Source: Dokdonella fugitiva
Lineage (GTDB): Bacteria > Pseudomonadota > Gammaproteobacteria > Xanthomonadales > Rhodanobacteraceae
Reading direction: 5' to 3'
NCBI RefSeq assembly: GCF_014138265.1
Contig: NZ_JACGXL010000008.1
Coordinates: 186,001 to 250,000 of the forward strand
Length of the DNA: 64,000 nucleotides
Of the stretch, positions 8,806 to 17,727 are shown in pieces (the first letter of the stretch is position 1; each line of letters begins with the position of its first letter). Made by a program: the position numbers and the translations under genes. The notes beneath the pieces were generated by a model, which worked only from the letters and a program-made list of their open reading frames with translations, had not been told where the DNA came from and did no database searches.

Positions 8806-9168
8806 ATGAAGGGCGTGCGCAACAGCGGAATCCTGAGCGTCGCAGCGTTGCTGCTGGCGGCGGGGTGGTGCGATGCACGCGCCGGCGCGGTATTCGAGCA
8901 GTTGTCGGTGAGCCTGACCCTCGTCGATGCCTGCACGGTTTCCGGCATCGATCGCGAGGTGGCGACCGACGCTTCGCGCGGCCGTGCTTCAGGTCCCGTG
9001 CATGTCGCATGCACGGGCGGCGCCGCCCCTTCGGTGACATTCGCGCGCGTGCCGCGCGCGATGGCCTTCGCCGCCGGCATTGCCCCGCCGGCCGGCGAAG
9101 GCGCTTCCCACGCGGAGCGCGTGGATGTCGGCGGCGAGGCGGTCGTGCGCGCGACGGTGATGTTCTAG
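8806..9168 (+). CDS. Small secreted protein, spore-coat-U/Csu-pilin-like (tentative)
   Basis: A 120-residue protein with a clear signal peptide: basic MKGVRNS, a hydrophobic core ILSVAALLLAAGW, and a likely cut after DARAGA. The mature part has SLTLVDACTVSG near its start, a second cysteine in VHVACTGG and ends RATVMF. The early ...DACTVSG and the final alternating TV-x-F resemble SCPU/Csu-type pilin domains, which pair two cysteines, but it is shorter than typical members, so this is a weak assignment. It is convergent with the EAL-protein gene; their stops are only 7 nt apart. Its promoter region resembles that of the kinase operon, which suggests that it is an output of that system. Confidence 0.6.
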   Translation: MKGVRNSGILSVAALLLAAGWCDARAGAVFEQLSVSLTLVDACTVSGIDREVATDASRGRASGPVHVACTGGAAPSVTFARVPRAMAFAAGIAPPAGEGASHAERVDVGGEAVVRATVMF

Positions 9169-9175
9169 CGGCGCG

Positions 9176-12100
9176 TCAGGCCGAGGGCGGTGCGCCGTCG
9201 CCGGCCGTCGTGCGCGGCCGATAGCGCTGGAACGCGTCGCGCACCTGCTCGCGCAGGAGGTCGTCGTCCCACGGCTTGGTGAGGAAGCGGAACACCGCGC
9301 CGCGGTTGACCGATTCGGTGACGACGTCGATCTCGGTGTAGCCCGACAGGATGATGCGCATCGTCTCCGGATAGAGATCCTTCACCTTGCCGAGGAACTC
9401 GGTGCCCGACATGCCCGGCATGCGCTGGTCGGAAATGATCACCTGCACCGCGTTGAGCGAAAGCACGTGCAGTCCTTCGTCGCCGCTCGCCGCGGTCAGC
9501 ACGCGATAGCCGTCGCTGCGCAGCATGCGCGTGAGCGCAGTGCGGATGCCGGGTTCGTCGTCGACGACGAGCACGGTGCGGCGTTCCTCGTCGGCACGCG
9601 GCGCCAAACGGATGCTGCGGCCTCCGCGCAGGTAGTCCTCGAACATCTCGGCAGCCACCGCGGGGCTGAAGTAGTAGCCTTGCATCTCATCGCAGCCCTG
9701 CATCGACAGGTAGTTGAACTGCCCCTGCGTCTCGACGCCTTCGGCGACGACCTTGAGTCCCATGCGGTGCGCGATCGCGATGATCGCCGAAGCGATCGCC
9801 GCGTCCTCCGCGCTGTGCGTGATGTCGGCGATGAACGTGCGGTCGATCTTCACGCGCGTGAACGGGAAGCGCTTGAGGTAGGCGAGCGACGAGTGGCCCG
9901 TGCCGAAGTCGTCGAGGGCGAGGCCGACGCCGAGCTCGCGCAGTCCGCGCAACACCTCCGCGGCCGCTTCGGGATCTTTCATGACCGAGCTCTCGGTCAG
10001 CTCCAGGTGCAGGTGGCGGGCGAACAGCGAATGGCGCGCGAGCGCGTCGCGCACGGTGCGCACGACGTCGCTGCGGTCGAGCTGTACCGACGAGATGTTC
10101 GCGGCGATCGGCACCATGCCCGCGCCCGCCTTCAGCCATGCCGCCTGCTGCGCGCAGATCGCGTCGATGACCCACGCGCCGATCGGCACGATCAGCCCGG
10201 TTTCCTCGGCGAGCGTGATGAACTCCTCCGGCGGAACGAGCCCGCGTTCCGGATGCTGCCAGCGGATCAGCGCTTCGGCGCCGACGACGAGCCCACTGAC
10301 CATGTCCACGCGCGGCTGGTAGTGGAGCACGAACTGCCCTGCGGCGACGGCCGCGTGCAGCGCCGCCTCGGCGTCGAGGCGCGCGGCGATGCGGTGGCTG
10401 ATCTGCGCCGAGTAGAACATCTGGCGCGCGCCGCTCGACTTGGCCAGCTTGAGCGCGGCCTCGGCGTGCTTGAACAGGCTGTCGTCGTCGTCCGCGTCGT
10501 CCGGATAAAGCGCGATGCCGGCCTGCCCGCTCACGGAAATCGACTGCCCGCCGACCTCGAACGGGTCGCGCAGCGCGTCGATCACCTGCTCGAGCAGTCG
10601 CGTCGCGACGCGGTCGCCGCTGCCCGGCCGCGCGATCGCGAACGTGTCGGCGCCGATGCGGCCGAGCGCGTACGGCTCCTCGAGGCGCTGTTCGAGTCGT
10701 TGCGCGACCGCACGCAGGACTTCGTCGCCGCATTCGCGACCGAGGCTCTCGTTGAGGCGGGTGAAGTGTTCGAGGTCGACGATCACCGCGCACACCTTGC
10801 CGTGCACGCTCGGTGCGGCGGAAACGAACTGCGCGAGCCGGTCGCGGAACAGCGCCGCGTTCGCGAGGCCGGTCAGCGCGTCGAAGTAGGCGAGGTGCTG
10901 CAGACGCTGCGCGTTGTCGATGTGCTCGAGCGCGTACGACAGGTCACCGGTGATCCAGCCGAGCAGGCCGAGTTCCTCGTCGTCGAAGAAGTCGCGTTCG
11001 CGTGCGAACAGGACCAGCGCGGCGACGACTTCGCCGTTGGACGACAGCGGGAACGCGGCGCCGGAGCGGCATTCGTGTGCGACCAGGCGATCGCGCACCG
11101 GCGCGAACGTCGCGTCGGTCGAGAAATCGTTGATCACGACCGGCTTGCGCGAGACCAGTGCACGCACCGAGAAATGGTCCGAGCGCAGCGCACGCAGGTT
11201 GCCCTCGATGAACCCGCGCGCGCGTTCGTCGGCGACGGCGAGGATCGAGGGCGTCTCGCTGCCGCGTTGCGGGCCGGCCACCCAGGCGATCTCGAAGATG
11301 CCTTCGACGGTGGCCATGCGACACGCTTCCTGCAGCAGCGATTCGCGATCGGGCTGGCGCAGCATCGCCGAGTGCAGCGCACCGATGACGGCGCGGATAC
11401 GCGTGAGGCGCGCGATCTTGCGCTCCTGCTCCTTGCCTTCGGTGACGTCCTCGGCGAGGCCGGCGATCTGCTCCAGCCGGCCGTCCTTGTCGAACACCGG
11501 GAAGCTGCGCGAGCGGATCCAGCGGATCGAGCCGTCGGGCCGGGCGATGCGGTACTCGAAATCGAGCTTACCCTTCGGGTCGATCGGCTGGCCGTCGCGC
11601 AGCATCGGGTTCGGGTCGCCCGGCACGATCGCCTCGAGCCAGGACGCCGGCGAGCGGTACACGCTCTCGCGGCTGCGCCCCCAGATGCGCTCGTAGGCGG
11701 GGCTCACGTACAGGCATTCGCCGGACCGCACGTTTACCAGGAAGAACACCGCGGGGATGTGCTCGGCGATCTGCCGGAAACGCTTCTCGCTCTCCTCGAG
11801 CGCGGCATGCAGGCTGCGCCGCTCGGTGATGTCCTCGAGCATGCCGACGAGGAACTGCGGGCTGCCATCCGCGTGGCGCACCAGCGTCGCGGTGAGCAAC
11901 GCCCAAACCTCGCCGCCGTCGCTGCGCCGGTAGCGCTTCTCGATGCGGTAGCGATCGATCGTGCCGGCGAGCAGGCGTTGCGCGAGCACGTCCTGCAGCA
12001 ACGCGTCGTCGGGATGGCTCACGTCGGCCACTGCGAGGCGACAGAGCGCCTCCGATGTATAGCCGAGCATGTCGGCGAGAGCGCGGTTGCAGCGCACGAA

Positions 12101-13465
12101 GCGCCCGCTGTGCACGTCGACGAGTGCGATGCCGACGCCGGCCTGCTCGAAGATCGCGCGGAAGCGGTCCTCGCTGCGGCGCAGTTCCTCTTCCGCGCGG
12201 CGTCGCTCCGTCACGTCGCGGATCATGCCGAGCAGGTTGCCGTCCGGCATGAGCGTGGCGATCACTTCCGCGGGGAAGGTCGTGCCGTTCTTGCGCCGGA
12301 GCGACCACTCGCGATGGTGCGCGGCACTGCTGCGGATCGCCTCGATCGCCGGTGCGATGTTGCCGATTTCGGCGGGTGCGACGATATCGCTCGCGCCGAG
12401 ACCGACGAGTTCGTGCCGTTCGTAGCCGAGCATGCGGCACGCGCTCTCGTTGGCCTCGAGGTAGACGCTGTCGGCATCGGCGACGACGATGCCGTCGGGG
12501 GCGCAGTCGAACAGCGTGCGATAGCGCTGTTCGCTGACCTCGTGCTCGCGCTCGGCGCGCACGCGTTCGGAGACGTCGATGCCGATGCTGACGAGGCAGC
12601 GGTGGCCGTCGAATTCGACGCGCTTGCCGGTGAAGAAGTAGGGGATCTCGCGGCCGTCGCGCGTGAGCAGCGGCGCTTCGAACGAGGACGCGCCGAACGC
12701 GAGCACCTCGGCGATGTTCGCTTCCAGCGACAGGCGCTGCGCGGCCGGGAAGAACGCGCGCGGGTGCATGCGCGCGATGTCCGGCGTGGCGTAACCGGTC
12801 ACCTGCTCGAAGTGGCGGTTCCAGCGCAGGAAGCGGCCGCGCGCGTCGTGCAGGTAGAGGATGCCGGGCATGCTCTCGACGAGCGCTTCGGCGAAACGCC
12901 GCTCCAGCCGCGTCGCTTCCGCCTGGCGCGCCGCATCGTCGAGCGGGCGCACGATCGCGGCGAACCGCGGTGCGTCCTCTCTCGCGCGCGCGCCGGCGTC
13001 GACGCGCCGGCCGAGGTCGCGGTGCAGCGCGAACTGCCGGCTCGCGAGCTCGCGCAGCGCGGCGAGCGCGCGCGTGGCCGCGGCGTCGCTGCAACGGAGG
13101 TCGAGCACGCCGACCAGGCCGACGGGGTCGTATTCACCCGCGGGCAGCATCGCCGCCGCGGCCCGGCGGAACGCGGCCGCGTCCGGCAATGCAGCGACGA
13201 CGACACCTTCGGTTCCGGCGATCGCGGCCGGGCCGGCCTGCGCGGCCAGCTGGTCGAGCAGCAGTGGGATCACGTCGCGCCACGCCGCATCGGCGACGCC
13301 GTCGGCGGTCGCGACGAACAGCCCCTGTTCCGGCCAGGCGACGAATCCGCTCGTGCCGTCGCAGGCGGCCGCGGCGGCCTCCGCGAGCTCGCGCAGCGCC
13401 TCGTTCGGTGCCGGCGGCGACCAGCCCCCGCCACGGCGATCGATCGATGTGAACGTCTGGGCCAT
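9176..13465 (-). CDS. Multi-PAS/GAF, degenerate GGDEF, EAL phosphodiesterase with C-terminal receiver
   Basis: A 1,429-residue cytoplasmic signalling protein. After an N-terminal region of unknown fold (1-185) come about four PAS/PAC units (about 190-690) and a GAF-like region (about 700-850). A GGDEF domain follows whose signature reads RIGADTF instead of RxGGDEF, so cyclase activity is unlikely. The EAL domain (about 1045-1285) looks active: EALIRW, the Asn in ANISSVQ, Glu in LELTES, DDFGTG, KIDR and EGVET are all present. A C-terminal receiver (about 1295-1415) has the phospho-acceptor D1346 in IISDQRMPG and a KPW motif. EAL domains hydrolyse cyclic di-GMP. The receiver makes phosphorylation by a nearby kinase plausible. 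A receiver at the C-terminus rather than the N-terminus is uncommon. Confidence 0.92.
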   Translation of the reverse strand: MAQTFTSIDRRGGGWSPPAPNEALRELAEAAAAACDGTSGFVAWPEQGLFVATADGVADAAWRDVIPLLLDQLAAQAGPAAIAGTEGVVVAALPDAAAFRRAAAAMLPAGEYDPVGLVGVLDLRCSDAAATRALAALRELASRQFALHRDLGRRVDAGARAREDAPRFAAIVRPLDDAARQAEATRLERRFAEALVESMPGILYLHDARGRFLRWNRHFEQVTGYATPDIARMHPRAFFPAAQRLSLEANIAEVLAFGASSFEAPLLTRDGREIPYFFTGKRVEFDGHRCLVSIGIDVSERVRAEREHEVSEQRYRTLFDCAPDGIVVADADSVYLEANESACRMLGYERHELVGLGASDIVAPAEIGNIAPAIEAIRSSAAHHREWSLRRKNGTTFPAEVIATLMPDGNLLGMIRDVTERRRAEEELRRSEDRFRAIFEQAGVGIALVDVHSGRFVRCNRALADMLGYTSEALCRLAVADVSHPDDALLQDVLAQRLLAGTIDRYRIEKRYRRSDGGEVWALLTATLVRHADGSPQFLVGMLEDITERRSLHAALEESEKRFRQIAEHIPAVFFLVNVRSGECLYVSPAYERIWGRSRESVYRSPASWLEAIVPGDPNPMLRDGQPIDPKGKLDFEYRIARPDGSIRWIRSRSFPVFDKDGRLEQIAGLAEDVTEGKEQERKIARLTRIRAVIGALHSAMLRQPDRESLLQEACRMATVEGIFEIAWVAGPQRGSETPSILAVADERARGFIEGNLRALRSDHFSVRALVSRKPVVINDFSTDATFAPVRDRLVAHECRSGAAFPLSSNGEVVAALVLFARERDFFDDEELGLLGWITGDLSYALEHIDNAQRLQHLAYFDALTGLANAALFRDRLAQFVSAAPSVHGKVCAVIVDLEHFTRLNESLGRECGDEVLRAVAQRLEQRLEEPYALGRIGADTFAIARPGSGDRVATRLLEQVIDALRDPFEVGGQSISVSGQAGIALYPDDADDDDSLFKHAEAALKLAKSSGARQMFYSAQISHRIAARLDAEAALHAAVAAGQFVLHYQPRVDMVSGLVVGAEALIRWQHPERGLVPPEEFITLAEETGLIVPIGAWVIDAICAQQAAWLKAGAGMVPIAANISSVQLDRSDVVRTVRDALARHSLFARHLHLELTESSVMKDPEAAAEVLRGLRELGVGLALDDFGTGHSSLAYLKRFPFTRVKIDRTFIADITHSAEDAAIASAIIAIAHRMGLKVVAEGVETQGQFNYLSMQGCDEMQGYYFSPAVAAEMFEDYLRGGRSIRLAPRADEERRTVLVVDDEPGIRTALTRMLRSDGYRVLTAASGDEGLHVLSLNAVQVIISDQRMPGMSGTEFLGKVKDLYPETMRIILSGYTEIDVVTESVNRGAVFRFLTKPWDDDLLREQVRDAFQRYRPRTTAGDGAPPSA

Positions 13466-13556
13466 GGATCGCGTTCGCGCTCCCGGGGTCGGTGTCGAGA
13501 GTGCTACGAGATCGCGACGGCGTCCAGCGAGGTCGTGCGCGGGCTTCGGCTTCCCT

Positions 13557-14999
13557 TCAGATGAGGAACAGCGTGGCCAGGCCGAGGAAGATGAAGAAAC
13601 CGCCGCTGTCGGTGATCGCGGTGATCATCACGCTCGAGCCCATCGCCGGGTCGCGGTCGAACTTCAGCAGGGTCATCGGGATCAGCACCCCCATCATCGC
13701 CGCAAGCAGCAGGTTGAGGGTCATCGCCGCGGTCATGACGAGGCCGAGCGACACGTTGCGGTAAAGCAGCCAGGCCACGACGCCGATCACGCCGCCCCAG
13801 ATCAGCCCGTTCAGCACGGCCACACCGAGCTCCTTGCGCAGCAGCCTTTTCGCACTCGTGGGGCTGATCTGGTCGAGCGCGAGCGCGCGCACGATCATCG
13901 TGATGGTCTGGTTGCCCGAGTTGCCGCCGATGCCGGCGACGATCGGCATCAGGGTCGCGAGCGCGACGAGCTTCTGGATCGAGCCTTCGAACAGGCCGAT
14001 CACGCGCGAGGCGACGAACGCGGTGACGAGGTTGATCGCGAGCCAGGCCCAGCGGTTGCGCAGCGACTTCCACACCGAGGCGAAGATGTCCTCGTCCTCG
14101 CGCAGGCCGAAGCGCTCGCGCACCTCGGCGTCGCTCTCCTCGCGGATGACGTCGACCATCGCGTCGATCGTGACGCGCCCGATCAGCTTGCCGTTGGCGT
14201 CGACGACCGGCGCGGTGACGAGGTCGTAGCGCTCGAACGCCTGCGCGGTCTCGGCGACGTCGTCCTCGGGGTGGAACGTATTGGCGTCGCTCGCCATCAC
14301 CTCCGCGACGTCCTTCGCCGGGTCGTTGACGAGCAGCCAGCGGATCGGCAGCACGCCGGTGAGCACGGTGTCCTGGTTGACCACGAACAGCTTGTCGGTG
14401 TGCTCGGGCAGTTCCTTCAGGCGGCGCAGGTAGCGCAGCACGGTCTCGAGCGTGACGTCCTCGCGGATCGTCACCATGTCGAAGTCCATGATCGCGCCGA
14501 CCTGGTCGTCCTCCCACGACATCGCCGACTGCACGCGCTCGCGCTGCTGCGCGTTGAGGCGGTGCATGAGTTCCTGCAGCACGTCCTCGGGCAGGTCCTC
14601 GGCGAGGTCGGCGATCTCCTCGGCGTCGAGCTGTTCGGCGGCGGCGATCAGCTCGGGCTTGTCCATGTCCGCGAGCAGCGACTCGCGCACCGCGTCGGAC
14701 ACCTCGAGCAGGATCTCGCCGTCGCGGTCGGCCTTGACCAGGTTCCAGATCTCGAGGCGCTCCTCCGGCGGCAGCGCTTCGAGGATGTAGGCGAGGTCGG
14801 CCGGGTGCAGGCCGTCGATCTCGCGTTGCAGCTCGGCCACGTGCTGGCGGTGGACGAGGCTCTCGACGAGGTCGTGGTGGTCGCCCTGCTGGCGGTGCGC
14901 GAGGTTCTCGACCAGGTGCTGGCGGCGCAGCAGCTCGCCGACCCGCGCGAGCTGGCCCTGCAATTGGCTGTGCGGATTGCGGGTTTCGACTTCGCTCAT
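13557..14999 (-). CDS. mgtE: Magnesium transporter MgtE
   Basis: A 480-residue MgtE channel. The cytoplasmic N domain (about 30-150) contains the LHPADLAYILEALPPEER pattern typical of the superhelical MgtE_N fold. Two CBS domains follow (about 155-285), then a plug helix and five transmembrane helices (about 317-480). The pore signatures GIGGNSGNQT and ITAITDSGGFF are present; the latter carries the conserved Asp of the ion site. The family moves Mg2+ (and Co2+) into the cell, with the N and CBS domains closing the pore when Mg2+ is high. The length is slightly above the usual 450 because of an N-terminal His/Gln-rich stretch (HRQQGDHHD). The EAL-protein gene follows on the same strand 91 nt later. 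Confidence 0.95.
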   Translation of the reverse strand: MSEVETRNPHSQLQGQLARVGELLRRQHLVENLAHRQQGDHHDLVESLVHRQHVAELQREIDGLHPADLAYILEALPPEERLEIWNLVKADRDGEILLEVSDAVRESLLADMDKPELIAAAEQLDAEEIADLAEDLPEDVLQELMHRLNAQQRERVQSAMSWEDDQVGAIMDFDMVTIREDVTLETVLRYLRRLKELPEHTDKLFVVNQDTVLTGVLPIRWLLVNDPAKDVAEVMASDANTFHPEDDVAETAQAFERYDLVTAPVVDANGKLIGRVTIDAMVDVIREESDAEVRERFGLREDEDIFASVWKSLRNRWAWLAINLVTAFVASRVIGLFEGSIQKLVALATLMPIVAGIGGNSGNQTITMIVRALALDQISPTSAKRLLRKELGVAVLNGLIWGGVIGVVAWLLYRNVSLGLVMTAAMTLNLLLAAMMGVLIPMTLLKFDRDPAMGSSVMITAITDSGGFFIFLGLATLFLI

Positions 15000-15278
15000 G
15001 GCCGGCGCGACAGCAGGTGCGCCCCCGGTCGGAACCGGGCGCGCAGGAGACGGATACGGGTGGGGAGCGCGGCTCCCCGGGCGCTATTGTCGCCGTTGCG
15101 GCGCGCGAGGGGAACCGGTGGCTGGCGGCCATCGCGTCGGCGGTGGGCCGGGTCGGCCGGACACGCCCGCGCCCGGCGCATGTCCTCTCGCGCCACCACA
15201 GCGGCACCTGCGGTGCACAGCACCGCGCGACGCGGAGGATGTAGGGCGGGTAGAGCCGTGCAGCGGCGAATCCCGCCG
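15000..15278. other. Intergenic region upstream of mgtE
   Basis: There is no convincing gene here. It holds a GC hairpin (GGGGAGC-GC-GCTCCCC near 15062-15078) and, read on the minus strand, a GACAAT/ACAATA -10-like sequence near 15085-15091 that could serve mgtE. I saw no magnesium-riboswitch signature. Confidence 0.4.
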
Positions 15279-15905
15279 TCAGCCCTTGTTCGCGACGTGC
15301 GCCGCCTCGCCCGCGCGCAGGCTCCAGTCGACGAGCTGCGGCACGAGCTGGTTCAGCGCGGCCTCGAACGCGGCGAACGCGGCCGCCGCATCGCTGCCTC
15401 GCGCCGGGGCTTCGACGCTGAACGCCTGTGCCGCGAGCACGCGGTTGGTCGTGTAGTCGAGCAGGCGCGCCTGCAGGCGGACCACCGCGTGCGCGCCGCC
15501 GCCCATCTCGAGCTGGAAGTCGTGCAACGCGATGCCCAGCGCGTAGTCGGCGCGCAAACCCGAGGCCGAGCTGCCGACGCCGGTGATGCGGCGCGAGTTC
15601 TCGAAGCCCTGCACGATGAGGTTGCGCAGCAGCGCCGGCGCGCTGTCGCTCCAGCGCGCACCCGGGTAGACCTCGATCACCCCCGGGCTCGGCATCACGA
15701 CGATGCGCACGGTGTCGAGCGCGTCGCTCGCCAGCGGCGTCTCGACCGCGAGTTGCCAGTCGACGCGTGCGGCGACTGCGTCCGCCGGCGCGGCGAGCTT
15801 GGGCGAGTAGATCGTGAACGGGGTGCGCTGCACGTTGAGCAGCGACGAACACGCCGCGAGCGGCAGCGCGAACAGCAGCGCGGGGAAGCGGAGGCGGGCA
15901 TTCAT
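15279..15905 (-). CDS. ABC-transport auxiliary lipoprotein of an Mla-like system
   Basis: A 208-residue lipoprotein. The signal peptide MNARLRFPALLFALPLAACS has a lipobox with the lipidated Cys at position 19. The mature part, with YSPKLAAPADA, VVMPSPGVIEVYPGARW and a DYALGIALHDFQ-like segment, fits the ABC_trans_aux/LptE-like family (PF03886) found with MCE-domain ABC importers. It probably sits in the periplasm, anchored to the outer or inner membrane, and helps carry phospholipid between the membranes. Its ATG overlaps the stop of the MCE gene (ATGA at 15902-15905), so translation is coupled. The frame continues upstream as a shadow of the preceding genes; the overlap and the lipobox fix the start. 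Confidence 0.88.
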   Translation of the reverse strand: MNARLRFPALLFALPLAACSSLLNVQRTPFTIYSPKLAAPADAVAARVDWQLAVETPLASDALDTVRIVVMPSPGVIEVYPGARWSDSAPALLRNLIVQGFENSRRITGVGSSASGLRADYALGIALHDFQLEMGGGAHAVVRLQARLLDYTTNRVLAAQAFSVEAPARGSDAAAAFAAFEAALNQLVPQLVDWSLRAGEAAHVANKG

Positions 15906-16846
15906 TTCTGCTGGAACTCCTTGGGCTGGTCGCGGCCGAGCAGCAGGCTGTCCGAGGCGCCGAGCTTGTCGCTCAGCTGCTTGAGCGAGCGCAGCGTCTC
16001 GCGCAGCTCGAGCACGGTCGGGCCGATCTGGCGCAGACCCTGGTTGCTGAACGCACCGATCGCGGCGCGGTTGTCCTCGACCAGCAGGCCCGCCGACTCG
16101 GCCATCTTGTTGACCGAGGCGAGCGCGGCGTCGGCGGTCTGGATGAGCTTGCGCGCGTCGTCGCGCACGAGCGCATTGGTCGAATTGGCCATCGTGTCGA
16201 TCGTCGCGAGCGTCTTCTTCATCGCCGCGGTCGCCTCGGCGAGTTGGTGCACCGCTGTGCCGATGTCCCCGCGCTGGTCGGCGAGCGCTCCGCTGAGCTG
16301 ATCGAGGTGCTCGAGCGTCGCCGATACGCGATCGACGTTCTCCGCCGACAGCATCTCGCTCATGCGCAGCAGCAGGTCGTTGGCGGTGACGACGATGTCC
16401 GAACCCGAGGCGAGCAATTTCGACAACGCCGATTCCTCGGACGGGATCACCGGTACCGGCCGCTCGCGCGTCGGCAGCAGCGGCGGACTGCTCGGCGCGC
16501 CGCCGGACAGCTGGATGAACGCGAGCCCGGTCACGCCCTGCAAGGCGAGCTTCGCACGCGTGTCCTGCCGCACTGGCGCATTCGCGTCGAGGCGCACGCG
16601 CGCGATCACCTTGCGCGGGTCGTCGGTGGCGAGGTGCAGTTCGCGCACTTCGCCGACCTTGATGCCGTTGTACTGCACGAGCCCGCCGACGGACAGGCCG
16701 GTGACCGCTTCGCTGAAGACGATGTCGTAGTCGGCGTAGCGCTTGTCGACGCCGCTCTTGGACATCCACAGCACGAACGCGAGCGCGAGCAGGAATGCGC
16801 CGATCGTGAAGGCGCCGATGAGGACGTGGTGGGCGCGGGTTTCCAT
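15902..16846 (-). CDS. MlaD-like MCE-domain substrate-binding protein
   Basis: A 314-residue protein with a single N-terminal membrane anchor (about 8-30, IGAFTIGAFLLALAFVLW) and an MCE domain (about 38-115, including GLSVGGLVQYNGIKVGEV and VTGLAFIQLSGG). A long alpha-helical tail (about 140-314) contains repeated KLIQTADAALASVNK-like heptads. The long tail is longer than in E. coli MlaD (183 aa) and resembles the MCE proteins of PqiB/LinM-type systems. In the family, MCE rings form a periplasmic channel for lipids. It lies between the ATPase gene (20-nt gap) and the lipoprotein gene (overlapping) in one operon. Confidence 0.92.
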   Translation of the reverse strand: METRAHHVLIGAFTIGAFLLALAFVLWMSKSGVDKRYADYDIVFSEAVTGLSVGGLVQYNGIKVGEVRELHLATDDPRKVIARVRLDANAPVRQDTRAKLALQGVTGLAFIQLSGGAPSSPPLLPTRERPVPVIPSEESALSKLLASGSDIVVTANDLLLRMSEMLSAENVDRVSATLEHLDQLSGALADQRGDIGTAVHQLAEATAAMKKTLATIDTMANSTNALVRDDARKLIQTADAALASVNKMAESAGLLVEDNRAAIGAFSNQGLRQIGPTVLELRETLRSLKQLSDKLGASDSLLLGRDQPKEFQQK

Positions 16847-16866
16847 GCGGTGTCTCCGTGCGCGGA

Positions 16867-17727
16867 TCAGCCGGGCGCGGCACGGCCGGGCGGCGCCGGT
16901 TCCGTGCCCGACGGGCGAACGTGTTGTGCAGCCGAGCGTTCGCTCGCCTGCATCGCCGCGCGTCCGCGCGGGCCCTGGAAATACTCCTGCACCCAGGCAT
17001 CGTCGCAGCGTTCGACCTTGTCGAGCGTGTCGGCGATCAGCACGCGCTTCTGCGACAGCACGGCGACGCGGTCGCAGATCGTGTAGAGGGTGTCGAGGTC
17101 GTGCGTGATGAGGAACACGGTCAGGCCGAGGCTCTCGCGCAGGGTCAGGATGAGCTGGTCGAACGCGGCCGCGCCGATCGGATCGAGGCCCGCGGTCGGC
17201 TCGTCGAGGAACAGGATGTCCGGATCCAGCGCGATGGCCCTGGCGAGCGCGGCGCGCTTGACCATGCCGCCGGACAGCTGCGACGGGAGCTTAGCGCCGG
17301 CGTCGGGCGGCAGTCCGGCGAGTGCGATCTTCAGCGCGGCGAAGCGCTGCATCAGCGCGAGCGGCAGGTCGTGGTGCTCGCGCATCGGCACCATCACGTT
17401 GTCGGCGACCGACAGCGACGAGAACAGCGCGCCGTTCTGGAACAGCACGCCGCAGCGGCGTTCGACCGCGACGCGCTGTTCGTCGCTCGCGTTCATCATG
17501 TCGGTGCCGAGCACCCTCACGCTGCCCGCCGCGGGCCGGTTGAGACCGATGATCGAGCGCAGCAGCACCGACTTGCCGCTGCCGGAGCCGCCGACCACGC
17601 CGACGATCTCGCCGCGGCGGATGTCGAGATCGAGACCGTCGTGCACGACCTGCGCGCCGAACTGGTTGCGCAGCCCGCGCACTTCGATGACGCGATCACT
17701 CGCCGGTGCCGGCGCCGGCGCGTTCAT
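16867..17727 (-). CDS. Mla-like ABC transporter ATP-binding protein
   Basis: A 286-residue ATPase. Walker A is GGSGSGKS at 46-53. The ABC signature is LSGGMVKR, Walker B is ILFLDEPTAGLDP, and the H-loop is in LITHDLDTL. The segment NGALFSSLSVADNVMVPMRE is typical of MlaF-type subunits that power lipid transport. An extra C-terminal tail of about 35 residues, rich in Ala, Arg and Pro, follows QEYFQGPRGR. The ATG at 17727 overlaps the permease stop (ATGA, 17724-17727), so the start is well supported, although the frame is open upstream. Confidence 0.93.
   Translation of the reverse strand: MNAPAPAPASDRVIEVRGLRNQFGAQVVHDGLDLDIRRGEIVGVVGGSGSGKSVLLRSIIGLNRPAAGSVRVLGTDMMNASDEQRVAVERRCGVLFQNGALFSSLSVADNVMVPMREHHDLPLALMQRFAALKIALAGLPPDAGAKLPSQLSGGMVKRAALARAIALDPDILFLDEPTAGLDPIGAAAFDQLILTLRESLGLTVFLITHDLDTLYTICDRVAVLSQKRVLIADTLDKVERCDDAWVQEYFQGPRGRAAMQASERSAAQHVRPSGTEPAPPGRAAPG

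Noticed and set aside
9467-13564. Long open frame on the plus strand opposite the EAL protein gene
   Set aside because: It has the amino-acid make-up of a shadow (Arg-, Asp-, Glu-, His-rich, no domain), caused by GC-rich codons on the other strand. The minus strand has complete PAS and EAL motifs.
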